Made by a program: the position numbers and the translations under genes
Notes under the pieces: generated by a model
What the model was told of the DNA's origin: nothing
What the model saw: only the letters and a program-made list of their open reading frames with translations
The model's database searches: none
Source: Symbiodinium natans
Taxonomy: Eukaryota > Sar > Dinophyceae > Suessiales > Symbiodiniaceae
NCBI GenBank assembly: GCA_905221605.1
Contig: CAJNDS010002432.1
Coordinates: forward strand, 186,001-250,000
Reading direction: 5' to 3'
Length of the DNA: 64,000 bases
In this document: positions 36,665-48,689 of the stretch, one piece after another
Position numbering within the stretch: position 1 is the stretch's first letter
How the letters are laid out: the number at the start of each line of letters is the position of its first letter

Positions 36665-37030
36665 CTGACATCATCTGACTGCACTTGTGACATGATCGGA
36701 CACGTCACCACGCCTGCAGCACAAATACAAAGCCCACAGGGCTCCAGCAAATAGCATGCCAAGCACGAAGCCAATCACCTGGGCGCATCTCAAAAAGCTG
36801 TTCAGGTGATGCATCCAAGTTCTTGCTGAGTGCGCGGGCTAGATGCATCTGACTCGCATCCGAAGGACTGCCTGACTCAGCGATACTCGTAGCAGAAGAC
36901 ACAGCTCTCTACATCTCATCTGACAAGGCAGAAGCAGTCCGAAGTCGCAATACAATATGGGACAGACAGCCACCACGACAGTTGACGGACCGCAAGACAG
37001 CTTAGAAGCAGAAAATATCTGAACCAAGGG
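36665..37030 (-). CDS. 3' end of a small membrane-protein gene
   Basis: The exon starting near 36784, after a GCCCAG|G acceptor, reads VIGFVLGMLFAGALWALYLC followed by CRRGDVSDHV and a stop. This is one hydrophobic span with a positively charged flank, as in a C-terminal single-pass anchor. Upstream, SGSPSDASQMHLARALSKNL near 36870-36800 is a plausible earlier exon. No family recognised. Confidence 0.4.
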
Positions 37031-37514
37031 CAACTCTCAGTGGGGCGGGCACCCACCAGCCAGGGTTGACTTTATACCTGGTTGAGAAAACCGTATGTCC
37101 AACATGCCCAACGCGTGACACGTGGCGGACGATGCGGAGAGAACCTTGCAAGACTGGAACGTGCGACCGCGAAGAGAGGCTGATGTAGCTGTTGATGCAA
37201 GTTCTTCAGACTGTAGACGGCACTCGCACACGGCGGCCCGATGACACTGGGAGAAAATGGATGTTAGTAGGTGCAGGTCAAGTCATTCTCAGTGCGTGTG
37301 ATGCTGTGATGAACATGTTTTCAAGAAATCGCTGCTGGAACGCATGTGCTGTCACCATCCGAATATCTCAGCGCCTGTGCGTTCATAGCGTTTGCTTTGC
37401 CAAAACCCCTTTCATGTACGCAAAGCGGGAGAAGAGGGTGCTTTGACCAGGGGACCTCCTTGGAGACCTTGGCCCGGTGTAAGGATCCCGAATGCCTCTG
37501 AGTCCCTAAGTGGT

Positions 37515-37603
37515 CAGGGTTTAGGGTTTAAGGTGTAGGGTGTAGGGTGTAGGGTGTAGGGTTTAGGGTTTAGGGTTTAGGGTTTAGGGTTTAGGGTTTA
37601 GAG
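37515..37603. repeat. Telomeric repeat tract TTTAGGG with GTGTAGGG variants
   Basis: Twelve or so heptamers; several are TGTAGGG and the last six are perfect TTTAGGG. It adjoins the 3' end of the PDI-like gene. Confidence 0.95.
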
Positions 37604-39960
37604 CTTGAGAGCGCAAAACTGGCAAAGCACGCCTCGCCCCGAATCACGCCATGACCGAAGCGCCTTGCTGGGTTTCTGATGCCAGCGGTGGCAGCGAAGC
37701 CGGATTCGCCAAGCTGAAGCCCTCAAGCGCAAAGGCCTGGTAGCAGGGGATGCAGTGGCAGTCTCAGTGGCATTGGAACTGCAGCGTCTGGAAATGGGCA
37801 CCTTCAGGTCCTCCAACGTTCGTGCACCCTCGAAATCGTAGACTCGCCCGCCTGGCAATGAAGAAACATCGGCTCGTCTCCGAAGTTAGATATGACAGAA
37901 CCTTGCAAGGCAAGGCCTGTCACAAGCTTGATGGTGGGAAAACGCTCCACCCCCCAACGCTCTGCGAGGGGGCGGTTCGCAAGAGCATCCACACTGGCCA
38001 CCACTACCTGGCAAGGAAGTTTAAAGGACTTCGTTTGGGTAAGAGGGTCCCCTTACCTGAACCACCCCAAAAACAAAAGCATGACCACCCCCAAAGTCCA
38101 CAGGATTCTCCAGGCCTGGTTCTTCAGCTCTTTGGCCAAAGCACCCCAGGTGCCCTCCATATCCCTGCACTATTCTCAAATGATGGCAAAGCGGTGCACT
38201 CCAAGACTCTCCTGCAGTGCCCGCAGCCACGAAGGTAGAAGACAACGAACCTTCAGTTGAACTTGGAAAGGCCAAAGAGCACGAGCCTTTACAATCTTTA
38301 GGATCCAGAAGTGGCATCAAGGCCGCTGCACCGTCGCGGCTGGAGCTCTCACTACTGAGTCAAAGTCGCCTCTGCAAAACATCGTCCACTGAGCCGACAA
38401 TGTTGCAGTGACGCTTTTGCTACTCGTGGCCTGACAGCGCCAGGACATCTGGACTCCCAAATGCATCGGCGCCTCAAGAAGAGTTCATGAGGCAACAGCC
38501 GTAACATCAATTGGTGGCATTCCTGTCAAAAGGCGAACCTGCAGTGAACGTAAAAAAAAAAAAGGTTCAAGTAGTGTTCAAGTGCAGCCCAAAAGCTTCT
38601 TGCAGGCCCACCCGTCGGCGATTCCTCGCTCAAACAGATTTCACATATGTCGTCTTGAGATACGGCCAGATGTTCGGTAGAAAGCAAACTCCGGAAGAAA
38701 ACATGTTACCCAAGCGACCCAGCCTGCGGCAATTCTCGATAGCCTCCGAGAGCAAATGCTTCGAGGCTTTCCAGCGTCCTGCATCCCACAAAGGTCAGGT
38801 CACAAACAAGCGCTTCGCCAGATCTTCGCTGGGACCACTGCAAACATGCAAAGGACGAACTTGGCTCATAGTGCTTGCAATGACTCAGGCCTGCCTAGAC
38901 CCTCGAAACCGATAACGGCTTCCATCTGCGATCAGGATCAACGTGGGGTATCCTTGAGGCCAAAGCGGCTAGGCAAAAGAGTGCAAGCAAGAACAAGAGG
39001 GGACTGGACACAAAAGAAATGGGCACCTTCGATCTCCCACTCGTACGCCAATCCTTCCTGCGCTCAAGGGTGTTCCAATACGTCATCACAAAGCTCCATG
39101 GGGCACAACCAGAGCACAGCCGCAGTGCAGAAGGGCTAAAAGCAGTCGCATCAACGTGGCGCTCACATTGGTGCAGTTGTTCAAAACACTTGTCCCCAAA
39201 ACAACCATAAGCTAGTTGTTCAACAAGGATTCCTTTTTGTGATGGGCTCCGATCCCCATGGCCTATCCTTTAGACGACTCCATAAGAGTTCCCACATCCT
39301 GCTTGTGTCTTTCCGCTCTGTTCTTACAGGGTTCAGAGTTTCCGGCTCAGGAAATCCAGCAAGGTCACAAGGAACCTGAACTTAACAACGCTTTCGACCA
39401 GGGCAGCGTGGCCAAAGGTTTGTACACAGGAGTAGCTTCCAAAAAGGGCACCACACCCTTCCGATTGCACAGTTCGATACTAGTAGCTCAATCGATGGCT
39501 AAGAGTAGCCAATCAGTAGTCGAACAAGTAGCCATAGCAATCTGCAGCAATATGCAGCACCACCGGCACTCTGCACCCGTACAGTGAGGCAAATGCAGCT
39601 CTGAACCAACTCCGCAGCTTTCCAACGAGATGGTTATGGGCTTGTGGGCTACACCATCACAAGCAGCACATTCTCCAAGGACACAGTGCTGGAGTTGGTA
39701 AGTTACAGCTACGACTTACGGGTTGCGGGTCACGACTGCTTGTGGGAAAACCGCGAACTGCAAAGCTACGAGGGTGCAGAACTCAATGACGGGTCCTCCG
39801 CGGTTGCGTCCACTTTGGCCAACGCAACCTTGCCTGCACATATGTTCGGCTGCGATCGGACCATCTTTCAACTTGCACGAGCCTTCCAACTTCTCTGCAA
39901 GTTGCTCCCAGACCGGGGCCAACTTCTTGCAGTGCCCACACCAAGGCGCATGAAACTTGA
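37604..39960 (-). CDS. Protein disulfide isomerase-like protein with two thioredoxin domains
   Basis: PDI-family proteins oxidise or rearrange disulfides in the secretory pathway. Domain 1: [20 protein letters not shown] followed by LAEKLEG (from about 39958), with the classic WCGHC site; [18 protein letters not shown] (38965-38905) is its cis-Pro strand and following hairpin. Domain 2: [13 protein letters not shown] (about 38262-38224), joined through an AG|G acceptor to [16 protein letters not shown] (38170-38120); then [20 protein letters not shown] with ERFPTIKLV (38005-37920) and [17 protein letters not shown] (37855-37800). CGHC is kept in domain 2 but the Trp before it is Gly and the upstream A-P is L-R. 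The signal peptide, the exons between the domains and the C-terminus were not found, so membership of a particular PDI class is open. Confidence 0.85.
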
Positions 39961-39974
39961 CCTTGGCTTCGGGC

Positions 39975-41280
39975 CTAAACCACTAAACATACTGCTTGAT
40001 GAGCCACTAAACTAAAATGGGTTCTGCCACTTGACAACCGTAGAGATGTGCCTATCTGCAAACTGAGAGCGTTGCAAACCACGGGTTTTCGCTCCCATTG
40101 CCTTACATGAATCCACGCATCAACGAACACACTGGCTGTCTCAAGTGGAAACACATCTTGTCTGTGCGCGCCGCGGGCCATCACAATTGTGATCACGCTG
40201 CAAATCAAGGCAAGGCACGGACAATTGAGTCGAAGTTTCCTCAGCTCCCCTCTGCAAAAGCAGAACCATCTGCGAGACTGCTCACGCGTGCGCCAGCTCC
40301 TGTGCCTGACGATAGCTCCCAAAAAACATGCAAGCAGCCTCCGTTTAGCTCGTACACCTTTGCGATGGCGTCAGCTTCAGCTTCTGCATTCGACCCGAGC
40401 CTGAGACACTAGCCACTAAGCAGATCTTTGACACGCTTGCTTGTTTGCAGCATTAAGTCGCAGTAAGGCTAGGCCATGCACACCAGCTCCAGCCAGAGAA
40501 TGACGTAAGGGCTGCATCTGAAGCTGCGCGCCATGCCGGATGCTTCCACAATGAACTGTTCGACAGGGCTGTCTGTGCTGAGTCTGCAGATTCTTGATAG
40601 CCTGGGATGAGCTATGTGCCAGGCAACCACTGCGTGGCATGTCTTGTTGCACCGCTTATCATCTTGAGCCCCAAGGGTGGCTGGGCAACTGCCGGAGTTC
40701 TTCATCGTACAATCGTCGAAAGATGCAATTGTTTAAAGCAAGTCAAGCGAGATCGAAGCAAGCGATCGGCCTCACGCCCAAGGCCAACTCCCCTCCACAC
40801 TGAGAGGAACTCCTGCCGCGACATCCTGGGCCGGAGTATGCAAATGAGAGGCTGGTGAGGTACAGTGGCGGAGAGAGGTGCGCGCCTTCAACCCATGGCG
40901 GCCATTGGATCAAGACAAGCTCATCAGCCTGAAAGAGGGGAAAGCTGAGCTGTCTTGCGAAGGCACGACACATAAAGCTTGTACAAAGCAAGATAGTTGG
41001 AACATAGTGGCTACAGGATACTCTGCCGATGGCTTGCAACGGTTAGTACGTCGGCATTCGGTCTCGAAACGGCTTCACGAGATTCTGCGCTGCCTGTAAG
41101 GAAATTTCGGAATGCTTTGCGGTCGCTGGAACCTATAGACGGAATGTCAATATCCATGGCATGATCCGAACGCGGAGGAAAAGTCATGTCGACAGGCTCA
41201 CCTTCAAATTCTCGAATCCTGTATTTGAATTTGAGCTGTTTATCAAAAAATGCGTAGCCGAGATTTGACATCTTTCGGTC
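39975..41280 (-). other. Exon-like segments, gene unrecognised
   Basis: Near 41271-41205 the frame MSNLGYAFFDKQLKFKYRIR followed by EFE ends at a GTGAGC donor, and SSDRKAFRNFLT (41132-41097) follows a TATAG|G acceptor. This looks like the 5' end of a small gene. A hydrophobic stretch CPCLALICSVITIVM near 40230-40185 could belong to the PDI signal region. No domain recognised. Confidence 0.35.
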
Positions 41281-41284
41281 CTAG

Positions 41285-42385
41285 CTAAATCTGTTTTTCG
41301 GTATGCCTCTTGGTTGTTCGTAATATCATGCATGGGCCATGAGCTCTGAGTTAAAGAATAGGCAGAAGCAGACAGCAGACTCCAGAGCTGTTGACTGGAT
41401 CCTCACGAAAGTTTATCTGAAAATCATCCCTCTCACTCTTCTCGACGGCTCGGAATATGCTCAGAGGCGAGGCGCGTCACCGACCAACGTGGACGACTCT
41501 ATGGAAACTCGCTCAAACCATAAGAACTGGAAGGAAATGAATGGAAAAGGGACGTTCGCGTGACCACTCGCCTGGTGGAAGAACAAGTGGCCCGATTCAC
41601 AGGATTATTGTCATTACTACTATTATTGTTCTTCTTATGACGATTATTGTCATCATCAGTATTGTGTTCCTTATAGAAGTAGGCAAGGTCCATGTCAAAG
41701 TGTGGGTGGGGGCGTGGTCCCCGGTTCGCCGCTGGCGGCTTCCCGAAGCAGCTCTATGGGCTATGAGTATGGGGCTGGCAAAAACATCGGCTCTGAAAAG
41801 CTTGAGATGTTAATATTTTACATGCCGAGTTGCTCCAAGGGGGGTCATGCACGGCAAAAGGCAGCCGGCATGCTGATGAAGCTAACCGGTTGGCGAGTTC
41901 GAGTTTGCAGCGCGGGGTGTTCTAAAGACATGTACAGAAGCACACGGGCAAACAAACACAAACCCAGGAGCAAGAGATGCTGAGAGAAGCAGCGTCTTTG
42001 GTCAGCAGGAATGCTCGTAAGTCGTTTGCGGAGACATTCTGCACGACGTAACCAGTGGGAGAAAGTATGGGATCCGGCTCTGACTCTCGGCCAATGTCCA
42101 TCTCTGGTACGCTGCCCCCCAAACGAAGCACCACGATTTCGTATGGAGAATGAACGCCGAGAACCCTCCCGCCCTCGTACCTTGCAACGACAGCTGCAAA
42201 TCAAACTCTTGGCTTAATCGGCCACATGAGCGCGAAGGCTTTCTGTCAGCTATGTGTTCCAGATACGCTGCCTAGAAGAAGAATAGCTGCGACTGCGTTT
42301 TGTTTCTTATGGGTAGCCTGCTGTACCTGCTGCGGCATTAAGAACGTCTGCACAAAAACCAAGAGAAGCCAACTCGCAACCAGAC
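41285..42385. other. No gene recognised; contains ATT-type imperfect trinucleotide patch
   Basis: ATTATTGTT/ATGACGATT-type repeat at 41600-41675. Open frames on both strands (minus 41845-42204, plus 41339-41563) have no recognised domain. Confidence 0.4.
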
Positions 42386-45185
42386 TCACGCGGTTCGGTT
42401 TTTGCCATTGGCGTGTGGAGTATATATGTCATCCATCTTCTTCATCCGAGAAGGTAATGCCATCGTCCATCTTTTGCCTGGCGCATCTCCAGATTTCATG
42501 TGGTGCTGCACTCTTGTTTGTACAACTAAGCCCGGCAGACCACATACCCTCATTGGCACTTTGCAGCCTTCGTGACAGCGTGTCCTGGTCAGGTTGCAGA
42601 TGACGTAGCGACGACGATCAAGATCATATGCAGACAGCAATACGGCAAGGCATGCAAGTGTCATACGAAACCCTTGGAAATCTGTCCTGAAAGGCTGTAA
42701 TGCGACACTGATGAACATTCAGCCTGCCGAAGCAGGGTCAACAAACATGCACCAGGTGCCCAGTGCGACCCAGTGCGACCACGGTGCGCCCAGTGTACCC
42801 AGTGAACACAAGGCCATGTCTGAAGCGCGGACGACTTCACTCTCTCGGTATATCTCTCCTCGGTGGCTGCCTCTGCGCACACACACACACATGCAATGCT
42901 CAAGGACGCACAAGAGCACCCAAGTCTGTTAGCGGAGGAGGCCTTCACAACCTTCGCCAGGCGCTCTTGCGGAGCGGATTCAAAGCGTATCAGCATGTTG
43001 GCCTGCACACATTGGGCTAAGCATCGCAGGAGCCCTATTGAGCCCTTGCTAGAGCAGCTAGGGCTGCTAGGGACTGGGCTTCTGGGTTGTTAGCCGCATT
43101 CATGATCTCGGCCTGAGCATCAGGGCCGAGGGACAGGAAGCAGACCATCTCAGCAAGCCGCCTCAAACTCATCGAAGAAGGCCAGAAAGAACTGAAACCT
43201 GGTTCGGGTCACTGTGCAGTTGAAACATCGCCGCTGGCTGCCAAACAGGGAGGCATGACAAGTAAGCGTTGCCATCTCGGAAGAAGTTGTCCTGACATGC
43301 CAAATGCAACCCCACGCATAGCAACTTCGTCTGCACAACGATGGCGAAGGAACCAAGAAGTCGAAAAGGACGCCATAGCGGAGATGGTGGATGCAAAGCC
43401 TCGCTTCGGGTCGATGACGGAGTTTCAGGTATGCCTTCTTGCAACGGCGCTTGCAACGAACCCTATGGTCTACGGCCCAGACCCGGCAAACCACTTCTGC
43501 ACGAAGGTCTCTGGCAGCAGTCCAAGCTCCTGCGCGGCAGCATGAATGCACAACTGTACTTGAGGCAGTGGCCACACGGAGTCCTTCAAGCGTTGTCTGA
43601 GGTGCTGTTTCAGCAAGCTCTCGCACACATACCCATCGACAGCGCAGGCAGTTGCCTCATGAATCGCTCAGCAGCACAGCATCACTAAAAGCAGAAGTGC
43701 ACCCTTGGCAGCTTCTCGCTGACTAAGCTCTGCCTCTCCACGCCAGTATCCAGGCAAATACTTTGGACTGTCATTGAGGACAGTCAAGACCTGGAGAGGC
43801 ACATCGGTCTCATGAAAGCTACAGCAGCCTTTGACAAACCTCCCAGCTGAAGAGTGAATCTGGCACCTTGAAGCAGGTGGCTGGATCGAAGAACAACAGC
43901 AGCAAGCCTGCAACATACCTTTGTCTGGAACGTGGCCGGGTCACCGCATTCGCTCTGTTGGGCTCTGAGGAGAAGACCCCAGGGACTGCTGGTAATCTCC
44001 GAACTTCTGCTGCTTAGACGCGCGAAGGAATGTGAATACATAAGGACAACCGATTGCAGTTCGCAAGCCAGCGATGCAGCTTCTGAGCATCGGCACAGAG
44101 AAGGAAAGCAGCTTGATACAAATGAGACGATTCGGCCTTGGAAGAACATGAAGCTCGACAGGTCGCCGATTTCGCCACTTAGAGCGCATTCACCGCTCCA
44201 AGGCCCCTGCTCACTTCGGAAAGTCCGGTTGGCGTCTGCACGAAATATCCTTGCCCCTTCCTGCCAACAGGCTGCAACACACGCCGTGCTGGCAGCACAC
44301 CAAGCTTCAGGTCAGCGTATCGCTCCGTGGAGAGGGGCTTCGTGTCGACATCCTGATGTGTCATGTCTGTCTTGAGCAAGACGTCAAAGGAAGAGCACCA
44401 AGACAGCAAGAAAAAGCTCATTGGTCGAGTCGGTTGAGGGTGTGGCCACCCTGCTCGGCTCGACACCGATATGAGGGAGCCAAGCGCTCGCTCGCTGGAA
44501 GGCCTCATGGACAGGCCAGGGGCGACATTGGATCCGAACCAGGACTTCCTCCCAGCCTCGGCTGTGTGGCCCTGCAGCCAACCGAAGTCAAACCTGCGGG
44601 GGAAGATTTGCTTCGAGCTTCAGTCGGAGACCTTCGCACGGTACAGATTTGCCCAGAGGGTCCAGGCTTCAGGATCGGAGCATCACCTGTCAGTCTTGGA
44701 GCACGCCTCTCCCACTTTCCCTCTGAGGGCGCTTGCGTCCCAGTAAGTTCTGTGGACATCGTCCAACTGCTTAGACCATGCTCGCTTCTGAACGCAACAG
44801 TGACTCAAGAAGTGGCACCTTCCTCTGTCCAGAAGTCCGACTGACCAAGGAAACCCTTGCAGCCCAACCTTGCTAGTGAGCCATTCCCACTGGTACAACA
44901 TGGCAACAACGCATATCTGGGCTGCAGGCATTTCAGCAGCTAGGCTTGCGTCCACAGCATGAATCACACAGGGGTGGTACCCGTGTAGTGGCCACGCATC
45001 TAGCTAAGCACATGGGCTGGCGATCTGGCTTCAAGCATTAAAGCCCTAGAGTCATTTTCAGGATCATGTCGGAGCATCGTTTCCTGAAGCAATGTTGAGC
45101 CATTCTTATTCGAGATCCAAAAACTGCGAGTAGGTGTTCTGTGTGTGTGTGTGCGTAGCCTGGGGATGGCGTTGGCCTCATACAC
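42386..45185 (-). CDS. Unrecognised exon cluster (one or more genes)
   Basis: Minus-strand exon-like segments: FWISNKNGSTLLQETML to a stop near 45000; AEMPAAQICVVAMLYQWEWL (about 44935-44870); DVLLKTDMTHQDVDTKPLST (about 44385-44320); HETDVPLQVLTVLNDSPKYL (about 43815-43755); QLCIHAAAQELGLLPETFVQ (about 43550-43480); and PFRTDFQGFRMTLACLAVLL (about 42695-42630). None matches a family I know. They share the strand of the neighbouring genes. A plus-strand frame at 43255-43545 also reads smoothly, so strand is not certain there. Confidence 0.3.
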
Positions 45186-47148
45186 ATTATTGGCCGTCAG
45201 AAGTCATCGGCAACATGAATCTGTGGCCAAGTCATTGCAAAACCAGCAGTCCGAGGCGAATCACATGCCCTTCAATAACACCCCTCTCTCCTGACGAATG
45301 AGCGGGGGTAACATCAGAGAAGGCAAAGATCCAAGACTGTCTGCCCTACCTTGTCTGCTCAACACACATATACTCTACCTCCCTCAAATCCCAACTAAGA
45401 CTTCCTCGCAAAAATGGAAGCGAAAGATCAACAGACAAGTAATGCAGAGCCCTCGTTTTTTTGTTTTTTTCTCGACTCTTGCCCTCTGGTTTGCCAGACC
45501 TACAAGTTCTCGGACTGGCTCCAGTTTACTGGAGGCGCAACCTTTTTCAGTCACCTTGGATGACCTTGCCTTTCACCCATCGGCGCACTAATGCAGCCAA
45601 GCAGAGTCTGCTCACAGCGCAATCTGCATTATCATCGTACCATCGAGCACGGCAGTGATGAGACAGTCTGCTGCAGCAATGTCGTTTCCGTTCGCTCCTA
45701 AGGAGGTCACAGAAAATCGACGCTGTCAGTTTTCTTCGCTTGCTAGGATCGTTTTGCTACAAGCTTTGCCTCTGCAACGTGGAACTGTCGGCATGAGCCT
45801 GGGAGTTCTCGGTTGCAGATAGGCCTAGGGAAAAAGCCGAAGACTAGAGGCGATTGAAAGCAACCAGAGGTGAGCTTACTTGTGCTAAGGCCATGCTAAC
45901 GGCTAGGCAGCTGCATGTCCATCAATGTTGCTGTGGCAGGTGCCGATCGTCAGTTTCACTGACTCTTCACGACTCTGTGCCATAGCATCTTAACAGAGGG
46001 CAGAAAGCGTGCTTGATCTCCTCGCATTTTGCACCAATCGCCTTATAAGAATGTATATCTCCCAAAAATTGGCAAGCTAAAGCGTCAGTGGAACGCTGCG
46101 AACGCACCTCATGGAACAATCCGCATGGAACAACAGCTCGAATTGGCACACAAGCATACCCGAAACTTCGCTGTGGCTGCCCTCTTGCTCTTGGGCGCCA
46201 ACGCTGCTTTCCGCCCCGCGGCGACCTGTGCATGGCCACAGCCCACGCACCAATTACTGAGCAGTTGGACATCTAAGGGACCGGCATGAAAGAGGAGGCC
46301 GTGGACGCCAGTGAGTTCGGAGACTTGGTCGCACGGTCAGTCGGCTTCTTGGGTGGCTTCAACATAAGAGGGAAATGCCAGATTGTTCTTTCAGGAACTT
46401 GTGAGAAACCAACTGCTCGCATGCCAGAAGCTTCAACCTAGTCCCAAGATCTGTCCCAAGCCATTCTGGCAGCTACACCGAGGCTGCCATAGCGGGAAGG
46501 CTGGGATATGCAACGAAGGTCATTCTACAGCTCGCTGGGACACCTAGATTCCTAGATTCCAGCCCAGATGAGGCCCCCGACTCGATTTGAACACAGCGTG
46601 TCTCCGTACGTTGTACGAAAAACATCGGTCGTCTCCTGCTTAGATGATGCGCGCGCGCACACACACGCGCACTGTGAAGCTTCCGAGCAACTTCGTCGCT
46701 TTTGGGTCCTTGTGCGACCAGTCAACACCACGAATGGAGGTCGTGTTGGGACCTAGGCTGTTGGTTGTTTCATGGACCTCTTCGACTCTTCTGGTGCCCA
46801 CTCAGCTTTTGAGGCAGAAACAGTACCCTGTGCCACGTCCCCATCCGTTGGTTCTAAGCCCATCCCTTCAGGGACACAGGGCATCTTCAACGCAAGCAAA
46901 CGACCTCAATCAATTGAGGGCCTGAAGATATCTGCCGTCTGCGGCTTCACCGCTTCCATCGTGTGCGTCGCTTGCATGGATGAGATGGTGTCCTGCCACC
47001 ACTGCAGAAACAGCACTAGAATGTACCCACCTCTAGAGACACGGAGCCGCTCGGCGTCCTCTCTGCGGTACTGCCCCGCGGCATAATGTGGCGGCCAATA
47101 CTGCCCCCTGCGCACTTTGGCAAAGGCGGATTGAGCTCATGTCAAGGC
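45186..47148. other. No gene recognised
   Basis: Mixed open frames. A minus segment near 46080-46010 (LGDIHSYKAIGAKCEEIKH) reads like an exon. A GCGCGCACACAC patch lies at 46650-46670. No domain found. Confidence 0.35.
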
Positions 47149-47526
47149 TTAAGCCTCCTCTTCGCTGAGCCTCCGACCCTGGGCAAATGCCACCCAGCCG
47201 TCCAGCAAGAGGTCGCGGCCTCGTCGCGCTGTTCTCTTGTGAAACCTGTATGAACCTGCATGAAAGCTGTATGAAATGTGTATGACACCTGCTCTCAGGT
47301 CTCCTCTCCGATTCTCGAACAACTGGGCGCGGATCGAGCTTCCAGGGCAAGCAGCCAGGAGAGATTGGTCCTCTTGAGCCCTCTGGTGACTCCTGCATGT
47401 GACTTCTTTCGTGCTGTGGCCAGACATGACCACTGAGCCACACCACAGAGCACAACACAAACTCCCGTACTGCCGCACTGCAGAACACTGGCACAGCATC
47501 ACTGTCAAAACCGGCATGTCAAACAT
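47149..47526 (-). CDS. 3' terminal exons of an unrecognised gene
   Basis: The frame ends ARRGRDLLLDGWVAFAQGRR LSEEEA and a TAA stop near 47150. SIRAQLFENRRGDLRAGV (about 47345-47290) may be the preceding exon. No family recognised. Confidence 0.3.
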   Translation of the reverse strand: MFDMPVLTVMLCQCSAVRQYGSLCCALWCGSVVMSGHSTKEVTCRSHQRAQEDQSLLAACPGSSIRAQLFENRRGDLRAGVIHISYSFHAGSYRFHKRTARRGRDLLLDGWVAFAQGRRLSEEEA

Positions 47527-48631
47527 TCAAACATGGTCGCATCCTTGGGGTCGTTTGGAACGTTCGGCGCCCTGCGGAGGTCAGGAGGACCTCACGGCTC
47601 GTCACAAGATGTCACAAGCACATGACAAACGCGCAGAGGACCCGTACAGCTGCTGAGACGCACAAAGCGTCGCCAAGCGCCAGGCCGAGGCTTCGGGCAT
47701 GTTTGCTTCCTCTACAATCAGGCCAACGACAGAAAAAGAAAGTCACAAGAAGCAGCAAATGCTGTGCCGGCGCCGGCCTACGTTCTTCGAGGACCATGCA
47801 CGTTCGCAGTCGGATCCGCACTATGAGCCAATCTGACGGACGTTGTTGCATGCTTCAGGGCATGTGCTGCTTTGAACATCGCTGCTGCCACTGTAGAGAT
47901 CTTCATTCACGCTTTCCCGACTCGCATTCTGTCAGGCAGGTCTTGAAGCTACACTTCTTCCAGTCGCTCATCTCAAACGCTGCCATATCCACTGCCTCCC
48001 AACACCTGACGCTACCAAGCCAAAGAGAGCAAAGTGCTTCGAGCTCCTCTCGCCATCTCTCGCTGGACTAGCTCGCGATTTATTGCGACATAAGCTTCTG
48101 AAAGGTGGAGATCCAAATCGCGCACTCGATTTAAGCATAAACACACTCGCTAAATTGAGGTCCGCAACACAGCGCTCTTCCAAAATCATGGGTTTTAGAC
48201 ATGTTGGAGACATTGAACCAAGCGAGATTCTGGCAAGAAAGGCTCGAAGCTTGGGAATGGGAACCTGTGCTACAAAACTGGACAATGCAAGTGTTCAAAT
48301 CCAGATTCTAGAACTAGAACGCACCCTGCTTTACGGATCGCAGGACATGGAACCGCAGGCTTTGCGGCTTGTTGCCTCTTCTTTGCGGGCGACTAAGGGT
48401 CTCTGGAAGCTCGCATGTTTGCGTCATCTTGTGTCTTTGACTCTCTCGCCTCTGGCGGTATGTGGCAGTTGAGTTCGAAGCTCGTGCCATCTGATGGCCT
48501 TCCACACACAAGCCACACAAGATTCACAGCAGCGTTCATGACGTTTCTCAACTGCAGCTCCATACAGCTCCATACATCTGTCAGCCTGCAGTCGCAAGGC
48601 ACAGGAATGAGCCACCTGGCAACTTGGAGTT
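47527..48631. other. No gene recognised; AT-richer block 48.07-48.36 kb
   Basis: Open on both strands: plus 48083-48472 contains SEILARKARSLGMGTCATKL; minus 47968-48285 is also open. I could not decide which, if either, is coding. Confidence 0.35.
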
Positions 48632-48674
48632 TTAGGGTTTAGGGTTTAGGGCTTAGGATTTAGGGTTTAGGGTC
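48632..48674. repeat. Telomeric repeat tract TTTAGGG
   Basis: Six units, mostly perfect, immediately beyond the last recognised DHHC exon; the apparent 3' reading frame of that gene runs into it. Confidence 0.93.
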
Positions 48675-48689
48675 TCCTCATGCAGACTT

